Of a stretch of DNA of 8,839 bases, positions 6,821 to 8,839 are shown piece by piece (within the stretch, counting starts at the first letter, position 1; each line of letters starts with the position of its first letter). The translations under genes and the position numbers were made by a program. Under the pieces are notes generated by a model, which worked only from the letters and a program-made list of their open reading frames with translations, was not told the origin of the DNA and did no database searches. The DNA is from an uncultured Bacteroides sp. (lineage in GTDB: Bacteria; Bacteroidota; Bacteroidia; Bacteroidales; Bacteroidaceae): the NCBI GenBank assembly GCA_902388495.1, contig CABMPP010000058.1, positions 1-8,839 of the forward strand. The letters are read 5' to 3'.

Positions 6821-6872
6821 TTGTTATCCTCCTAAAATCAATCTTGTTATCCTTAAAAAAAACTTGTTATCC
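6821..6872 (-). repeat. Triplicated GGATAACAA in the operon leader
   Basis: The 9-mer GGATAACAA occurs three times on the minus strand (6864-6872, 6844-6852, 6821-6829), spaced 20 and 23 bp; the first two extend to GGATAACAAG. The third is fused to the Shine-Dalgarno (AGGAGGATAACAA, then A and the ATG), so the other two look like copies of the initiation region. The inverse, CTTGTTATC, lies at 6918-6926 over the -33 element. Operator, leader structure or decoy ribosome sites are all possible. Confidence 0.7.
6828..6833 (-). promoter_or_regulatory. Strong Shine-Dalgarno of peptide gene 1
   Basis: AGGAGG on the minus strand, 8 nt before the ATG at 6819. Bacteroidales genes usually lack such a site, so it both fixes the start of this 24-aa gene and predicts high translation. 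Confidence 0.8.
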
Positions 6873-6895
6873 TATTGTTTTCATGTTTAACAACA

Positions 6896-6926
6896 CAAAA
6901 ATAGAGCCTTTGTTCAAGATAACAAG
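6896..6926 (-). promoter_or_regulatory. Bacteroides-type promoter of the peptide operon
   Basis: On the minus strand the -7 element TATTTTTG (6896-6903) matches TAnnTTTG, and CTTG (6923-6926) lies 19 bp upstream at the -33 position, one base off the TTTG consensus. Transcription would start near 6890, giving a leader of about 70 nt that contains the triplicated 9-mer. The -33 to spacer region also holds TTGTT/AACAA arms (6910-6914 and 6921-6925), which could be an operator. Confidence 0.65.
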
Positions 6927-6944
6927 CAAAAATAGACAGAAAAG

Positions 6945-6978
6945 TATGTTTTATAACATATTTCTTGATGTACGTCAA
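6945..6978. promoter_or_regulatory. Two adjacent palindromes upstream of the peptide promoter, one Fnr/Crp-like
   Basis: TATGTT/AACATA with a 4-nt centre lies at 6945-6960, and TTGATGTACGTCAA at 6965-6978. The second matches the Fnr half-sites (TTGAT-N4-ATCAA) at 9 of 10 positions. The centres lie about 60 and 80 bp upstream of the predicted start site, a usual range for activator sites. Binding by a Crp/Fnr-family regulator is inferred. Confidence 0.4.
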
Positions 6979-7064
6979 TTATTCCGAAGTTACAACAAAA
7001 GAAAGGTACGGAAAAGGAAGGAAGCAGAGCCTTTTTGGCAGAGACGGGACAAACTGTCAGAGAC

Positions 7065-7101
7065 AAAAAAGCAGGGTACCTTTTGAGAAAGCACCCTGCT
7101 T
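7065..7101 (-). terminator. Intrinsic terminator of pepD
   Basis: AAGCAGGGT (7069-7077) and ACCCTGCTT (7093-7101) form a perfect 9-bp stem with a 15-nt loop. On the minus strand it runs into a T tract (7065-7070). It lies 30 bp after the pepD stop codon, so pepD transcription should end before the peptide operon promoter. Confidence 0.85.
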
Positions 7102-7130
7102 ATACCTTATTATATAGGTTATTTCTGTTC

Positions 7131-8588
7131 TTATTTCTCCGGAGTCTGTTCCAGCGTAGCTACCAGGAAGTCGTAGAACTTGGCTACAGTAGGAATCAGT
7201 GCACGTTCATCCGGTGAGTGCGGAGAACGCAAGGTAGGACCGAAGGAAATCATATCGAGTCCCGGACAGTTGGCACCGATAATACCGCACTCCAGTCCGG
7301 CATGGATTACTTTCACTGCGGGCTCTACACCGAATTGTTGCTTATAGGACAGCTTCATGGCATGCAGAATCGGAGAATCCACATTAGGCTGCCAGCCGGA
7401 ATAACCGCCGCTAAGCTCTACCTTCATGCCAGCCATGGCGAAGCAAGCGCTCAAGCTGTCGGCCAGGAAGTCCTTCATAGTATCGCAAGAGCTACGCGCC
7501 AGGATACGTACTTCGGCCTTGCCTTCGCCAATGATGACGATAGCCAGGTTGGAAGATGTTTCAACCGTATCGGGCACAGTCGGTATCATACGCATCACGC
7601 CATTCTGACAAGCCATCAGGACGCTAATCATATTATCCTGGATTTCCGTAGGAACAACAGCAGCAGGCATGGCTACTTCTTCCATCGTCAGCGTGATGCC
7701 GCTTTCAATCGGATTGTATTCGTCATTGAGCTGTGCCTCGTATTCCTTGATGTAGTCTTCCAAGCCTTCCATATCTTCGGGATTGAACACCAGCACGGCG
7801 TGTGCTTCACGCGGAATGGCATTACGCATATTTCCGCCTTCAAAACTTGCCAGTTGGGAATCGAATTCTATCAGTAAATCGTGTGTCACGCGTGCCAGCA
7901 ACTTGTTGGCATTGCCGCGCCCCTCGTTGATTTCCAGACCGGAGTGTCCGCCACGCAGACCTTTCAGTGTGATTTGGCGGGCAACGAAACCGGCAGCCGG
8001 TGCTTCTTCCTTATATTCCAGTGTAGCGGTAATGTCGAGGCCACCGGCACAGCCGATATAAAGTTCGCCTTCGTCCTCAGAGTCGAGGTTCAGCAGGATT
8101 TCTCCGTTCAGTGTCCCCGGCTTCAGGCCGAACGCGCCGTACATGCCCGTTTCTTCATCTTTGGTAATCAGTGCTTCCAGCGGACCGTGCTTCAGGCTGT
8201 TGTCTTCCAGAACTGCCATGATAGCAGCCACCCCCAAGCCATTGTCAGCGCCCAGCGTAGTGCCTTTGGCTTTCACCCAGTCGCCATCGATATAGGTTTC
8301 AATGGGATCTTTCGTAAAATCGTGAACGGTATCGTTGTTCTTTTGGGGCACCATATCCATGTGTGCCTGAAGGATGACGCCTTTGCGGTTTTCCATACCC
8401 GGAGTGGCAGGCTTACGGATAATAACATTGCCGACTTCATCGACAAATGACTCCAAGCCCAGACCTTTGCCGAAGTTAACCAAAAACTCGGTAATTTTTT
8501 CCATGTGTCCTGACGGACGGGGAATTTGGGTCAGTGAATAGAAATGCTTCCACACATTCTGTGGAGCTAACTGTAAGATTGTACTCAT
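7131..8588 (-). CDS. pepD: Cytosolic aminoacyl-histidine (Xaa-His) dipeptidase, M20 family
   Basis: A metallodipeptidase that hydrolyses Xaa-His and other unspecific dipeptides (carnosinase-like) for amino-acid recovery in the cytoplasm. From the ATG at 8588 it is 485 aa, the same length as E. coli PepD. Metal ligands and catalytic residues are all visible: H76 and D78 (QAHMD), D115 (GADNG), E145-E146 (KDEETG), D169 (LNLDSEDEG) and H457 (SPHSPDE), each four positions before the E. coli equivalents as I recall them. GGHSG (213-217), in the lid or dimerisation domain, and HAGLECG (429-435) are also family hallmarks. There is no signal peptide. I chose 8588 over the in-frame ATG at 8612 because the latter lies inside the predicted -7 box and the added residues are not typical of the family. 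It is monocistronic, with its own terminator. Confidence 0.95.
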   Translation of the reverse strand: MSTILQLAPQNVWKHFYSLTQIPRPSGHMEKITEFLVNFGKGLGLESFVDEVGNVIIRKPATPGMENRKGVILQAHMDMVPQKNNDTVHDFTKDPIETYIDGDWVKAKGTTLGADNGLGVAAIMAVLEDNSLKHGPLEALITKDEETGMYGAFGLKPGTLNGEILLNLDSEDEGELYIGCAGGLDITATLEYKEEAPAAGFVARQITLKGLRGGHSGLEINEGRGNANKLLARVTHDLLIEFDSQLASFEGGNMRNAIPREAHAVLVFNPEDMEGLEDYIKEYEAQLNDEYNPIESGITLTMEEVAMPAAVVPTEIQDNMISVLMACQNGVMRMIPTVPDTVETSSNLAIVIIGEGKAEVRILARSSCDTMKDFLADSLSACFAMAGMKVELSGGYSGWQPNVDSPILHAMKLSYKQQFGVEPAVKVIHAGLECGIIGANCPGLDMISFGPTLRSPHSPDERALIPTVAKFYDFLVATLEQTPEK

Positions 8589-8609
8589 AATGCTAAGAAT
8601 TAGTTTTCG

Positions 8610-8617
8610 CAAATATA
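8610..8617 (-). promoter_or_regulatory. Bacteroides -7 box for pepD
   Basis: TATATTTG on the minus strand is a full match to TAnnTTTG, 21 bp upstream of the ATG at 8588. The leader would be short, about 15 nt. A TTTG lies 12 bp upstream of it, too close for a standard -33 element, so the upstream element is unclear. Confidence 0.5.
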
Positions 8618-8839
8618 ACAGTTATATTTCAAAAATCCGCATTCGGTCATGTTTAAATTAGCATGATTGCCGGGTCTACACCGCTATACCGGCCTCCTTG
8701 TCCGAATTATGCATGGCCTTACGTGAATTCGGAAGAAGGAAATGCATAAATCCCTACTTTTATCCCTCATTCTTCCCCACTTTTGATATAGAAATGAATG
8801 AAATGATAAACATGAGTATCTCAAACTCTCCCGCCTGAA
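8618..8839. other. Non-coding region upstream of pepD with two hairpins
   Basis: No gene is supported. Two stem-loops lie in tandem: GCCGG (8669-8673) with CCGGC (8689-8693), and TCCGAATT (8701-8708) with AATTCGGA (8726-8733), the latter extended by CCTT (8696-8699) and AAGG (8736-8739) across a small internal loop. Neither is followed by a T tract on either strand, so they are not standard terminators. A structured RNA, a protein site or a dispersed repeat are possible. Confidence 0.5.
8814..8839 (-). repeat. 26-bp repeat, right copy (inverted partner of 13-38)
   Basis: The reverse complement begins TTCAGGCGG and ends TTTGAGATACTC, matching 13-38 at 23 of 26 positions. A second similarity lies beside it: 8791-8809 matches 72-90 at 17 of 19 positions in direct orientation. 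The window ends here, so the full length of the element cannot be seen. Confidence 0.6.

Noticed and set aside
6844..7086. Plus-strand 80-codon frame over the peptide promoter and pepD terminator
   Set aside because: It overlaps the operon leader, promoter, palindromes and part of the pepD terminator, and its Lys-rich translation reflects AT-rich non-coding DNA.
7218..8450. Plus-strand frames of 219 and 189 codons
   Set aside because: They lie antisense within pepD, whose catalytic residues are all present on the minus strand.
8589..8612. N-terminal extension of PepD to the ATG at 8612 (MRKLILSI)
   Set aside because: That ATG lies inside the predicted -7 box; the protein starting at 8588 has the same length as E. 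coli PepD with a constant residue offset.
8794..8838. 14-codon plus-strand ORF MNEMINMSISNSPA
   Set aside because: It has no ribosome site or paralogue, and its end is simply the 26-bp repeat, so coding is unsupported.

Overview
The window looks like chromosome from a gut Bacteroides or close relative (Bacteroidales). Three things point there: promoters of the Bacteroidetes type (-7 box TAnnTTTG) upstream of all three transcription units, a very large thioester-less alpha-2-macroglobulin with a Bacteroidetes-style helical N-terminus, and a PepD/PepDA dipeptidase. Every supported gene is on the minus strand, so the window reads from right to left.

From the right: 8589-8839 is non-coding and holds the pepD promoter, two hairpins and a copy of a repeat also found, inverted, at the left end. 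pepD (7131-8588) encodes a cytosolic metallodipeptidase of 485 aa with all metal ligands present, closed by a clear intrinsic terminator. Next, 6426-6819 holds three tiny tandem genes that are easily missed. They encode related Lys-rich amphipathic peptides of 24, 30 and 31 aa, have their own Bacteroides promoter, a leader with a triplicated 9-mer and a strong Shine-Dalgarno, and end at a perfect 12-bp terminator. I do not recognise this family; it is the most interesting part of the window. Then comes a secreted alpha-2-macroglobulin family protein of 1944 aa (440-6274), with its own -7 box, a signal peptide, no CxEQ thioester motif, and a SusC-plug-like segment (VVIGY...IRGVS) ahead of the A2M domain.

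The left end (1-439) has no convincing gene. It holds GC-rich hairpins and seven tandem units of 41-42 bp carrying dyad symmetry, ending next to the macroglobulin stop codon.

The three transcription units seem to be regulated separately (own promoters; terminators after pepD and after the peptides). Nothing shows that they work together. The peptide unit looks like an independent accessory cassette between two housekeeping or envelope genes. No transporter, immunity gene, modifying enzyme or regulator accompanies it inside the window.
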